34,597 nucleotides of DNA from assembly GCA_016936755.1 (NCBI GenBank), contig JAFGXF010000087.1:1-34597 (forward strand). Direction: 5' to 3'. A program made the translations under genes and the position numbers. This document shows positions 17,754 through 25,713 of this stretch, piece by piece (position 1 is the stretch's first letter; each line of letters opens with the position of its first letter). This stretch comes from Anaerolineaceae bacterium (lineage in GTDB: Bacteria > Chloroflexota > Anaerolineae > Anaerolineales > Anaerolineaceae). The notes beneath the pieces are model-generated. The model had not been told where the DNA came from and did not search any database. It was given only the letters and a program-made list of their open reading frames with translations.

Positions 17754-19142
17754 TTACCTCTTGATTGCTGACTCAACAGCCTCAATAATTTGATAATACC
17801 CTGTGCATCGACATAGATTCCCAGCCAGCGCTTGAACAATATCATCCTTGCCTGGCTTTTCCTTTTCCTCAAGCAGTTTTGTTGCAGACATGATCATGCC
17901 TGGAGTGCAATACCCACATTGGACAGCTCCTTTTTCAATGAAACCCAACTGTACTGCATTCAATTGAGAACCTTTCGCCAAGCCTTCAATGGTAATGATT
18001 GACGCATGATGCGCCCTCCCTGCCGGTACCAAACAACTCATGACCGCTTTCCCGTCCAGGAAGACCGTGCAAGCACCACACTCTCCTTCTGCACAGCCTT
18101 CTTTTGAGCCGGTTAAACCGGCATCTTCCCTGATTAATTGTAAGAGTGTTTTCCCACGTGAATTCATGAATTGATATGATTTTCCATTGATAATCGTCTG
18201 GATATCTTCTGTATCAGCGTTTAACCTTTCTGCTTTAGTACCGTTATCCAATAATACCGGGTTTTCTGGCACAGGTTTTTCAGCAGACTGGTCTCGTATT
18301 GCTATCAGTGATTTGCTCACACACAACTCAACCAGATATTTCCTGAAACCAGCAGATGCTCGTATATCATCAATTGGTCTTGATTCCTGTGCTGCCAATT
18401 CAGCTGCTTTCTTGATTGTCTCATCCTTTAGCTGTTTATCTTTCAAATACTCCTCTGATGCGCTGGCATGAATAATGGTGGGAGCAACTGCGCCCATCGT
18501 TATTGTTGCATCAAGAATATTTTCCCCTTCTCTGGTGATGATCACGCAGGCATTGACAACGGAGATTGCCTGAGAATTACGTAAACCATACTTATAAAAA
18601 GCGCCTTTTTGTATTTCGGTTAGTGGTTTTATGGCGATATCCACCAGCATCTCATCCGGTTCGATAACACTTTTCCGGACACCTGTATAGAAATCCTTCA
18701 ATTCGATATATCTGGTACCTGCCGTGGAGCGTAATCCGATTTTTGTTTGCAATGCCATCAACGGGGTAATCGTGTCGTTGGCTGGTGATGCCGTGATCAG
18801 GTTGCCAGCCACAGTTGCCCGATTGCGTATTTGGGGTGAACCCACCTGCCAGCAGGCTTCCACCAATGGCATAGCGTATTTTCTGGCCAGATGATTAACA
18901 ATGATTTGATTATGTGTAACCATCGGACCGATATGAAGAAGTGCATCATCCCCTATATATATATCATCCAATCCTTGAACCCTTGATATATCAATCAAGC
19001 AATCCACGCCAGGTCTGATTCCCCTCTCGATCTCCAGGATTAGATCCGTTCCTCCTGCTATAAGACGTGCTGATTCCTTCAAATTACTGAGTAACTCGAT
19101 AATTTGATTTTGGTTAGAAGCGTTGATATGCTGCTTCCACAT
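17754..19142 (-). CDS. Molybdenum hydroxylase FAD subunit fused to 2Fe-2S subunit
   Basis: A 462-aa fusion of two electron-transfer units. Residues 1 to about 290 are a FAD-binding (CoxM-type) domain with IAGGTDLILEIERG and the isoalloxazine-contacting NRATVAGNLITASPANDT, followed by the CO-dehydrogenase flavoprotein C-terminal domain. From about 311 to the end there is a 2Fe-2S protein (CoxS type). It has the plant-ferredoxin cluster CAEGECGACTVFLDG...SC, then the second cluster in QCGYCTPGMI and GNLCRCTGYY. Electrons leaving the Mo centre pass through these to FAD. CoxM-CoxS order on one chain is unusual, because they are normally separate or in the order FeS-FAD-Mo. SD GAGGT precedes ATG 19142. 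A second FAD subunit is encoded upstream. Confidence 0.93.
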   Translation of the reverse strand: MWKQHINASNQNQIIELLSNLKESARLIAGGTDLILEIERGIRPGVDCLIDISRVQGLDDIYIGDDALLHIGPMVTHNQIIVNHLARKYAMPLVEACWQVGSPQIRNRATVAGNLITASPANDTITPLMALQTKIGLRSTAGTRYIELKDFYTGVRKSVIEPDEMLVDIAIKPLTEIQKGAFYKYGLRNSQAISVVNACVIITREGENILDATITMGAVAPTIIHASASEEYLKDKQLKDETIKKAAELAAQESRPIDDIRASAGFRKYLVELCVSKSLIAIRDQSAEKPVPENPVLLDNGTKAERLNADTEDIQTIINGKSYQFMNSRGKTLLQLIREDAGLTGSKEGCAEGECGACTVFLDGKAVMSCLVPAGRAHHASIITIEGLAKGSQLNAVQLGFIEKGAVQCGYCTPGMIMSATKLLEEKEKPGKDDIVQALAGNLCRCTGYYQIIEAVESAIKR

Positions 19143-19155
19143 AATACCTCTATTC

Positions 19156-19443
19156 TTATATCTTTATTCCGCTGCTGTCATTTCGCAGCATGATAATTTC
19201 AGCCATAATGCTGATTGCAATCTCTTCGGGTGTCTCGGCATTCAATTCCAATCCAATCGGTGAATGCACCTTATTCAACCTTTCTTCGCAAACACCCTGT
19301 GCAATTAATTCCTTCCGGGTCATCAGCCACCTCCTCTTAGATCCAATCACACCGATGAAGGCTGCGTTTGTATCCAACAGGGGTGTGCCAGGATTGAGAT
19401 CAAGGTGAATTATCTTTGAATTAATTACCAGTTTTATTTTCAA
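19156..19443 (-). CDS. Chimeric fragment: CoxS N-terminus joined to XdhC C-terminus
   Basis: A 95-aa ORF starting with TTG, one base after the FAD-subunit stop. Residues 1-24 (KIKLVINSKIIHLDL, then NPGTPLLD) read like the N-terminal strands of a 2Fe-2S CoxS subunit. From about residue 28 on (FIGVIGSKRRW, GVCEERLNKVHSPIGLEL, TPEEIAISIMAEII) it matches the C-terminal end of XdhC/CoxF-type accessory proteins. Those insert or sulfurate the Mo cofactor. All cluster cysteines and the XdhC N-terminal domain and Rossmann nucleotide loop are missing. This looks like the scar of a deletion that fused a coxS start to an xdhC end, kept in frame. It may be non-functional or a reduced accessory protein. 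Confidence 0.75.
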   Translation of the reverse strand: MKIKLVINSKIIHLDLNPGTPLLDTNAAFIGVIGSKRRWLMTRKELIAQGVCEERLNKVHSPIGLELNAETPEEIAISIMAEIIMLRNDSSGIKI

Positions 19444-19444
19444 T

Positions 19445-20203
19445 TTACTGTCCCTGGAGTGTCTTCAAGCAGCGCTTGACCAATGTTTTCGCTATCGATC
19501 TCCTGTATTCACTACTAGCAATCCGGTCGCTGGCATCGTGACAAGCACTTTTAACAGCCTCCTCAATACCTGATATATCCTGCCCGTCGAATACCATTTT
19601 CGGACACTGACCGAAACCGCCCAACGTTACTCTTGTTCTGCCGGATTTCCAATGGGAAACAGCAACACAGATAATGGGTAAATCCAGTTTTGTGCGATTG
19701 ATGGCTTCAAAAGCAATATCACAGTTTCTGTTTATTAATACGGAACGCAGTAGTTTACCCGGTTTTTGAGGCGGAAAAGCCAACCACTCTCCGAGAGGTA
19801 TCTCTTTCTCATCCTGATCCCATTTTGTGGTTGCATCCATGGCGAGCAAGGTTGTGATCAAAGAAGAACGCCCATCAAACTCGATTAACCGGCCACCCAC
19901 GGTGGCCATGTTTCGGGTGTTTGTTGTACCCTCAAGAGTGACAGCATGTCGGATTGCAGATGGCAGGGACTGATGATTTTCCATTAATGCCAGCTTGACC
20001 ATTGCCCCAATTTCGATCCAGTCTGGATTCTCATCTATTGTATTTATGGGTAAATCCTGAAGATCGACAACCTCTATTTGTTCATCTGGTTGATTCTTAC
20101 AAAGCGCAGTACCACCTGCTAATGGAATGGTCGTAATATTGGATCGGCCAATTAGATCCAATGCGTCCTTAATTTTCTTGGGGCGATGATATTCAACAAT
20201 CAT
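19445..20203 (-). CDS. Molybdenum hydroxylase FAD-binding subunit (second copy)
   Basis: A 252-aa CoxM-type flavoprotein. The N-terminal FAD domain has IPLAGGTALCKN and NTRNMATVGGRLIEFDGRSS, where the usual N-R-A-T-x-x-G-N core is changed to N-M-A-T-V-G-G-R. The C-terminal CO-dehydrogenase flavoprotein domain follows (VTLGGFGQCPKM). It is shorter than typical (about 280-290 aa). SD GGAG precedes the ATG, 19 nt after the LLM gene. With the fusion protein downstream this gives two FAD subunits for one Mo subunit; one could be a remnant of a second hydroxylase or a paralog with a different electron acceptor. Confidence 0.87.
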   Translation of the reverse strand: MIVEYHRPKKIKDALDLIGRSNITTIPLAGGTALCKNQPDEQIEVVDLQDLPINTIDENPDWIEIGAMVKLALMENHQSLPSAIRHAVTLEGTTNTRNMATVGGRLIEFDGRSSLITTLLAMDATTKWDQDEKEIPLGEWLAFPPQKPGKLLRSVLINRNCDIAFEAINRTKLDLPIICVAVSHWKSGRTRVTLGGFGQCPKMVFDGQDISGIEEAVKSACHDASDRIASSEYRRSIAKTLVKRCLKTLQGQ

Positions 20204-20222
20204 CTTTACTCCTCAGGCGCTA

Positions 20223-21221
20223 TCATGCCTGTGCAAATGTATCGATCAATAATTTTACATCCCCCCCGACAGGATATAGAATGGGGCATGTGCAGCCTTG
20301 CCTGACATATTCATCAACCTTCCTGCGCGCTTCTTGCGGGGTACCTGAAGCTGTTATACGATCGATCAACTCCGATGGAACCAGGTGCTTCGCTTTGATG
20401 ATCTGCTCGTGAGTTGCTGGCCAGCCTAATATGGATTGTATTTGAGTTACGACTTCAGTTGTCACACCTGAAGCTTTTGCAATATGAGGTTGTTGAGCCA
20501 GATACTGGGTTAACAATTCCCTTGTTGTATCGATGGCACGATCGTGATCTTCATCAACCGAACAAACGATCAATTGTGGCCTGTCGATGTCTTCCATCCT
20601 TCTATTTCCCTTTTTCGCTCCCGCTTCCAGTAATTCAAGCGCCTTTTGGTTGTATTCTGGAGGAACACAGTAATTAAGTACAACGCCATCCGCAATTTCA
20701 CCGGTCATTTCCATCATCTGGTTGCCTGTAGCGCCGATATATATTGGCACATTACGGGCTTCCTTTCTGCCATGAACCACATCCAACTCAATACCCTCCA
20801 CATTAATAAAATCACTATGGTAAGTGACACGTTCCATCGCGAGTAAACGTTTCAATACGCTAACAGTGTCACGCATGGCAGCCAGTGGTCTCTTTCGATC
20901 GATACCAACATTACGCGCCAATGGATCCCACCATGCGCCAATTCCACAAATAATACGATTGGGGGCCAGGTCATCCAAAGTTAATAATGTAGATGCCAAT
21001 AAACCGATATTTCTTGTCCAGTTATTAATTACGCCTGATCCAACTTTTATTCGATTGGTAACAGCGGCATAGGCTGCCATTGGCACGATCGCATCGCGAA
21101 CGAGACGACTTTCTGCCTGCCAGACAGCTTCAAATCCTTTCTCCTCCGCATATCGTACATAATCCAGTCCATCACGAAGGTCATGTGCATCTTGCAGATA
21201 AAGCGCCATTCGCTGCTTCAT
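20223..21221 (-). CDS. LLM-class flavin/F420-dependent oxidoreductase
   Basis: A 332-aa luciferase-like monooxygenase-fold protein of the Mer-like branch that uses F420 rather than FMN. Features are the [17 protein letters not shown] beta-alpha unit, the [16 protein letters not shown] strand, the [16 protein letters not shown] substrate/cofactor loop and [25 protein letters not shown]420 use is inferred from fold branch and, more strongly, from its place directly after cofC with which it overlaps as ATGA. A strong GAGGAG site precedes ATG 21221. It is the best candidate for the enzyme that consumes the cofactor made by the adjacent genes. Substrate unknown. Confidence 0.9.
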   Translation of the reverse strand: MKQRMALYLQDAHDLRDGLDYVRYAEEKGFEAVWQAESRLVRDAIVPMAAYAAVTNRIKVGSGVINNWTRNIGLLASTLLTLDDLAPNRIICGIGAWWDPLARNVGIDRKRPLAAMRDTVSVLKRLLAMERVTYHSDFINVEGIELDVVHGRKEARNVPIYIGATGNQMMEMTGEIADGVVLNYCVPPEYNQKALELLEAGAKKGNRRMEDIDRPQLIVCSVDEDHDRAIDTTRELLTQYLAQQPHIAKASGVTTEVVTQIQSILGWPATHEQIIKAKHLVPSELIDRITASGTPQEARRKVDEYVRQGCTCPILYPVGGDVKLLIDTFAQA

Positions 21222-21859
21222 AATTTTGTCTCCTCATATGAATTGACTGCCTGCATCGGAATGATAAAACCTTTGGTTTTCAAATACTCAATATCACCTA
21301 GTTCATCAATATCCAGGCGCAAATTCCCGGATTTTTTAACTACAACCTTGATCCCCATTTTTTCTGCCCCTTCAATGTGTTTACGCGAGGATCTGGTTCC
21401 AAATTGGTAGTGGATGCAACCTGCTGGATTAACCAGTAACACATTGGTCCCATTTTCATGTCTATCCGGTACAATCACAATTACCGGGGGATTGCTACCC
21501 AATTCCAATATTTCAGAGATATCCTTTTCGCTCATCAAAGGTAAATCAGTTGGAATGATGATTGCACGATCCTGGTTTTTATCCAGTGTATTTGTTGCCT
21601 GGCGGAGCGCTCTGTTCAATCCACTCTTCCCGGCTTCAAGAATTCCATATGCACCCATTTGTGCTGCTGCTTCCAAAACATGCTTATCCCGACTGACAAC
21701 CAATATCTTATCTATGATGTCAACAGCACGTAATACACTCAATGTTCTAATAAAGCAGAATTCATTAAATTGGTACCGTTCAGTATCGTTCATGATCCCA
21801 CTTAAACGGGATTTTCCTTCTTGGAATGGTTTGGTCGGGATGATTGCCCAGGTGATCAT
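21218..21859 (-). CDS. cofC: 2-phospho-L-lactate (or phosphoenolpyruvate) guanylyltransferase
   Basis: A 213-aa CofC/FbiD-type enzyme that activates 2-phospholactate, or phosphoenolpyruvate in several bacteria, with GTP for transfer to FO. The N-terminus [18 protein letters not shown] is the nucleotide-binding signature, and [14 protein letters not shown] holds the metal-binding Asp. [11 protein letters not shown] and a final helix complete the fold. It overlaps cofD (4 nt) and the LLM gene (4 nt), so all three are coupled. The substrate preference cannot be decided by reading. Confidence 0.93.
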   Translation of the reverse strand: MITWAIIPTKPFQEGKSRLSGIMNDTERYQFNEFCFIRTLSVLRAVDIIDKILVVSRDKHVLEAAAQMGAYGILEAGKSGLNRALRQATNTLDKNQDRAIIIPTDLPLMSEKDISEILELGSNPPVIVIVPDRHENGTNVLLVNPAGCIHYQFGTRSSRKHIEGAEKMGIKVVVKKSGNLRLDIDELGDIEYLKTKGFIIPMQAVNSYEETKL

Positions 21860-22803
21860 GGGATGATTGAGAGAGATTTACCAAAATTCAGTGCTTCCAC
21901 AGCTAATCTCTTGCGATCATCATCATTATTCATAAGGAGATCTGTGGCATATGTGATTATACCAAATGCCTCAATCGCCTCTTTTTCATGGTTATCAACC
22001 TGATCAATAAGCATGCCTTTAATAATTCCCCGATAATGGTTTGATACAGCCTGACATGAAGGAATGATGCCAAGTTCCATATACATTTTTGATAATGGTC
22101 CTTTAACCGCGTTCCCTCCGATCAACGGTGAAACGGCTATCACGGGTTTACCCATCAATGCTTCCTTAATTGGTTGTAAGGATAGAATCGGATTTATGCT
22201 TACCCATGGATTTGAGGGACATATGACCACCAAATCACTATCATGAATTATCTTATCAATACCAGGTGCTGGAGCCGCTTCTTTCAAACCTTCAAAATGG
22301 AATCCTTTTACTTCTGGTTCACATTTTTGATGAACAAAGTACTCCTGAAAGTCCATTGATTGTCCTTGTTTTGTTAAGACCTTTGTATGGACTTGATCAT
22401 CACTCATTGGAATGATATTTGCGCGTATGCCCCAACGACTGCAAAAATCCCTGGTGACCATGCTGAGAGTCTTTCCTGAATTTAATTGCTGTGTACGGAC
22501 CAAGTGGGTACCAAGATCGCGGTCACCCAGAATAAACCAATCATCACCCCCCAAACGTCGAGCTTGTTCCATTGCCCTGTTCGAATCCTCATCCAGCCCC
22601 CACCCGTTGGTACGATGTGCCATCCCTGCCAGGTTATAACAGACAGTATCCAGATCCGGGCTTATGTTTAATCCGTAATATACAAAATCATCACCGATAT
22701 TGACAATAACCGACAGGTGGTCAGGCTCCAGTGCCTGGTAAAGACCATGCGCCAGTTTGGCTCCGCCTACACCTCCCGCAAGAGCAACAACTTTATAATC
22801 CAC
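21856..22803 (-). CDS. cofD: 2-phospho-L-lactate transferase
   Basis: CofD transfers the activated lactyl-phosphate group to FO, giving F420-0 (or dehydro-F420-0). The 315-aa sequence has the signature LAGGVGGAKLAHGL (residues 8-21), NIGDDFVYYGLNISPDLDT, the GDDWFILGDRDLGTH segment and the conserved SNPWVSINPIL and AVSPLIGGNAVKGP. The start is GTG at 22803-22801, sharing one base with the cofE stop (TAGTG). Length and motifs are normal for bacterial and archaeal CofD. Confidence 0.95.
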   Translation of the reverse strand: MDYKVVALAGGVGGAKLAHGLYQALEPDHLSVIVNIGDDFVYYGLNISPDLDTVCYNLAGMAHRTNGWGLDEDSNRAMEQARRLGGDDWFILGDRDLGTHLVRTQQLNSGKTLSMVTRDFCSRWGIRANIIPMSDDQVHTKVLTKQGQSMDFQEYFVHQKCEPEVKGFHFEGLKEAAPAPGIDKIIHDSDLVVICPSNPWVSINPILSLQPIKEALMGKPVIAVSPLIGGNAVKGPLSKMYMELGIIPSCQAVSNHYRGIIKGMLIDQVDNHEKEAIEAFGIITYATDLLMNNDDDRKRLAVEALNFGKSLSIIP

Positions 22804-23570
22804 TACCTGAATAGGTCCTTTTCTTTTCTTCGAATCAGTTCTTTTATACTGCCATTTCTTAATTTATATGGAAAACCTCGAACATGTATTACAGGAATCC
22901 CTTCCCCCGCCTGCCCCATCATCAATGATGCTGCAGCAGCCAATTCATCTGCTGCAGCGATTGTGGTTATACGCAAGGAATAACCAAATATATCCTTTTT
23001 ACCACGCATGTCAACCAAACCTGGTAATCCAGCAACTCCAATTGAAGTGCCCACGATTCCATTGCGCCAGGCTCTGCCATGCGAGTCAATGATCAACACG
23101 CCTAATGTGCATTTATAAAATATTTCCAGTTTTTCTCTGATCTTCTGTGCTGAATGGTCCGGGTCAACTGGTAACAATAAAAACCACTCGTTACTATCCC
23201 CATTCCTGGCTTTGACATTTGAATGATCGATCCCAGCGTTGGCACATAGAAATCCCAGGCGATGCTCGACGATAATTGTTCCTGGCTTTGTCCGGATGAC
23301 AGCATTGCTTTCGCTGAGTATCAACTCAACCAATCTTGGATCCTTATCGCATGATAAGGCAATTTTATGCGCCTGGGTACCCGCCACTACATCCTTCAAA
23401 TTTACCAGGCGGTTCTCCGATTTGGATATGATTTTTTGAGCTATTACGAGAATATCTCCAGCTTTGATACCCAGCTGCATATTCTCCAGGGCGGTTATGA
23501 TCTGTTGTGCTATATCATCACCAGGTGACACCAACGGGTACTTCTCCAATGGCGTCAGGGTTAAAGCCAT
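22803..23570 (-). CDS. cofE: Coenzyme F420-0:L-glutamate ligase
   Basis: CofE adds glutamates to F420-0 with GTP. The protein is a stand-alone archaeal-type CofE, not the actinobacterial FbiB fusion. Seen: TPLEKYPLVSPGDDIA at the N-terminus, GDILVIAQKIISKSENR, the FLCANAGIDHSN segment, VLIIDSHGRAWRNGIVG and GVAGLPGLVDMRGKKDIFG. The open frame extends to 23636, but ATG 23570 is chosen. It starts directly at the family N-terminus (MALTLTPLEKYPL) and lies one base after the npdG stop, giving a 255-aa product. The frame upstream runs into npdG. Confidence 0.94.
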   Translation of the reverse strand: MALTLTPLEKYPLVSPGDDIAQQIITALENMQLGIKAGDILVIAQKIISKSENRLVNLKDVVAGTQAHKIALSCDKDPRLVELILSESNAVIRTKPGTIIVEHRLGFLCANAGIDHSNVKARNGDSNEWFLLLPVDPDHSAQKIREKLEIFYKCTLGVLIIDSHGRAWRNGIVGTSIGVAGLPGLVDMRGKKDIFGYSLRITTIAAADELAAAASLMMGQAGEGIPVIHVRGFPYKLRNGSIKELIRRKEKDLFR

Positions 23571-23571
23571 G

Positions 23572-24249
23572 CTATTGTTTGACTCCCGTAATCTTAATGC
23601 CAGCAGATGTAACCCCATGCCTGATATTGATACCAATCAATACAGACGTTAAAGCTTCAGCAACAACCGAATTCTCCAGTGGACCGGCATCCCAGGCCGT
23701 AAAACCCATTGCTTCGACCAGTTGAATACCTATGTTTCTGGCATTCTTGGATGACCCGCAGACAAGCACATCGCAGTCCGTGACTTCATTTCTCATCAAT
23801 TTTTCATAGGATATATTTTGAAATGCAGTAACAACCTCCACCTCTTCTCCCAGTACGGCTCGTGCTTCAAGACCTGCAGAGCCCTCAGGTGGCAAATTAG
23901 GGACCGTTACCTTGGGTGGCATTATTGGCACAGTCACATCGATGACCAGCTTTCCCGCCACCAACGGTTTTAACATAACCAGAGTGTCGCGATGTACACT
24001 ATAAGGCACCGTAATCACAATAATATCTGCTTTTCGTGCTGCATCATCATTCACCATTCCGCTCAGCTTCAATTCTTTGTCAAGTATCAACTGGATCTCA
24101 TGAACAGCAGAATTCGCCTTTTCCAGCATACGCGATCCGATGATCACTTCAAAGCCCGCATTCAACCACCCAATCGCCAAACCTTTACCTTCTTTGCCCG
24201 TCCCTCCTATAATGGCTATCTTGTTATCGGTTAGATTTTCCTTTATCAT
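23572..24249 (-). CDS. npdG: F420-dependent NADP reductase (NADPH:F420 oxidoreductase)
   Basis: NpdG/Fno transfers hydride between NADPH and F420. The sequence has the dinucleotide motif IAIIGGTGKEGKGLAIGW, the NADP-phosphate-binding GSR after VII, the VTVPYSVHRDTL and DVTVPIMPPKV strands, the EARAVLG/VVTAFQNIS region and a C-terminal helix ending near GIKITGVKQ. The open frame reaches 24333, but ATG 24249 is the likely start: it has AAGGTGAAT just before it and lies 7 nt after the amidohydrolase stop. The product is then 225 aa, the normal length for the family. Being in the cof operon, it would keep F420 reduced for the LLM enzyme. Confidence 0.93.
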   Translation of the reverse strand: MIKENLTDNKIAIIGGTGKEGKGLAIGWLNAGFEVIIGSRMLEKANSAVHEIQLILDKELKLSGMVNDDAARKADIIVITVPYSVHRDTLVMLKPLVAGKLVIDVTVPIMPPKVTVPNLPPEGSAGLEARAVLGEEVEVVTAFQNISYEKLMRNEVTDCDVLVCGSSKNARNIGIQLVEAMGFTAWDAGPLENSVVAEALTSVLIGINIRHGVTSAGIKITGVKQ

Positions 24250-24256
24250 ATTCACC

Positions 24257-25597
24257 TTACATAAACCTGGATTTATAATGATTCCAAATCTCCTCTGACA
24301 ATACTTTGGCTTCTTCAGTGATGCTTTTCTCATTCATCGACACCAATTTCCTGTCTTCCATTAATACCTTTCCCGCAACGATAGTTGAACGAATCATGCT
24401 CTCATTGAATCCAAAAATGATATGCCAGGGTAAATTTTCCGGGGTTAATTTTGTGAATGGTTGATATTCCACAATAATCAAGTCTGCTTGAGCGCCAGGA
24501 ACAATCTTACCCACTGTTTGACCATATTGCTGTGTAACCAAATCTGCATTAGTGTACGCCGCCATTCCAGCGATCGTATCTGCCTGCATTCGTCTTGGAT
24601 CAGAGTTGATCAGCTTATGGCTGAGGTATGCCGCTTTCCATTCATCCCACATGGTGTTTGAAAACCCATCATTACCCATCCCTACCTTTATACCTTTTAA
24701 CAACATCTTATCCACATCGGGTAAACCAACTGCATTATTCATGTTGGAGCGAGGTTGGTGTGTGACCCAGGCCTTACTTCTGGCAATAATATCCATTTCG
24801 TGGTCATTGACGTGGACCGCATGTGCCAGGATGGCATGTGAGCCAAGAATATTATGCTTGGATAACCGCTCTGCTACGCGCATATTGCTTTTTCTCAGGC
24901 TGTCATCTTCGTCTGCCAATCCTTCAGCCACATGAATATGCATACCGATCTCATCAGGACAGGCTTTTCGTGCTTTCTTTAAAGTTTCATCACTGAGTGT
25001 CAGGCTGGCATGTAATCCAAAGGTCGCCCGGATACGTGGTTTTGGCTCTTTTCGCAATGCCTGAATAAAGCGCACATTTTCTGCAATTCCAGCTTCCGCC
25101 TTCGCGATTCCATCACGATCAGTGACCTCATAACACAGCACCGCCCTCAGCCCTGATTGCTCCACGGTATCAGCAATAATATCCAGTGAATTCTCCAGCG
25201 CAAATGGAGAGGCGTGGTGATCGATTAGTGTTGTGGTCCCATGTCGGATTGCGTCGATCTGACAAACGAGTGCTGAATATTTGACCGCATCCTCTGTTAA
25301 AGATTTATCCAGTGGCCACCATAGTTTTTCCAATATTTCAACCAAATCTTTCGGAGCTTCTCCGGGAATCGCCATTCCTCGTGAAAAAGCCCCATAGAAG
25401 TGGGTATGCGCACAGATGCTTCCCGGCATGATAAATGCCCCATGCGCATCCATTATTGTCTCTTGTTTGTATTTCTCGATCATCTCCCTGAGTGGCCCGA
25501 TTTCCACAATTCTGTCTTCTTGAAATACTATGGCGCCATTCTTGACAATTCGATTGTTTTCTTCCCAAGTGATAATATCTGCATTTATGATGATCAT
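24257..25597 (-). CDS. ssnA: SsnA-like amidohydrolase (aminohydrolase)
   Basis: A 446-aa metal-dependent amidohydrolase closely resembling SsnA, the putative aminohydrolase of selenium-dependent molybdenum hydroxylase loci in E. coli and clostridia. Shared landmarks are MPGSICAHTHFYG (metal site H-x-H), SRGM, LWWPLDKSL, LIDHHASP, CYEVTDRDG, a second metal His in MHIHVAEG, AHAVHVN, HQPRSNMNN and the metal Asp in GNDGF. Relatives deaminate or dechlorinate heterocycles such as guanine, triazines or cytosine. It is the first gene of the 11-kb operon and is transcribed divergently from the MFS gene. The SsnA assignment comes from recalled family features. Confidence 0.85.
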   Translation of the reverse strand: MIIINADIITWEENNRIVKNGAIVFQEDRIVEIGPLREMIEKYKQETIMDAHGAFIMPGSICAHTHFYGAFSRGMAIPGEAPKDLVEILEKLWWPLDKSLTEDAVKYSALVCQIDAIRHGTTTLIDHHASPFALENSLDIIADTVEQSGLRAVLCYEVTDRDGIAKAEAGIAENVRFIQALRKEPKPRIRATFGLHASLTLSDETLKKARKACPDEIGMHIHVAEGLADEDDSLRKSNMRVAERLSKHNILGSHAILAHAVHVNDHEMDIIARSKAWVTHQPRSNMNNAVGLPDVDKMLLKGIKVGMGNDGFSNTMWDEWKAAYLSHKLINSDPRRMQADTIAGMAAYTNADLVTQQYGQTVGKIVPGAQADLIIVEYQPFTKLTPENLPWHIIFGFNESMIRSTIVAGKVLMEDRKLVSMNEKSITEEAKVLSEEIWNHYKSRFM

Positions 25598-25671
25598 GTA
25601 TCGTTCTCTATGGATAAATATTCAATCTAAGGTTTTCACAAGCGTTATGATGAACATTCCAACACTGTTCT

Positions 25672-25700
25672 TTGTCATTTTAGCATGAAGGCAATGCAAT
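25672..25700 (+). promoter_or_regulatory. Candidate promoter for the MFS transporter gene
   Basis: TTGTCA (25672-25677) and TGCAAT (25695-25700) are spaced by 17 bp in the 116-nt gap between the two divergent operons. The -10 is a weak match (four of six). A perfect TATAAT at 25731-25736 lies inside the reading frame and has no -35 at usual spacing. No convincing minus-strand promoter for the amidohydrolase operon could be read in this gap. Confidence 0.25.
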
Positions 25701-25713
25701 GTCGATATAAACA

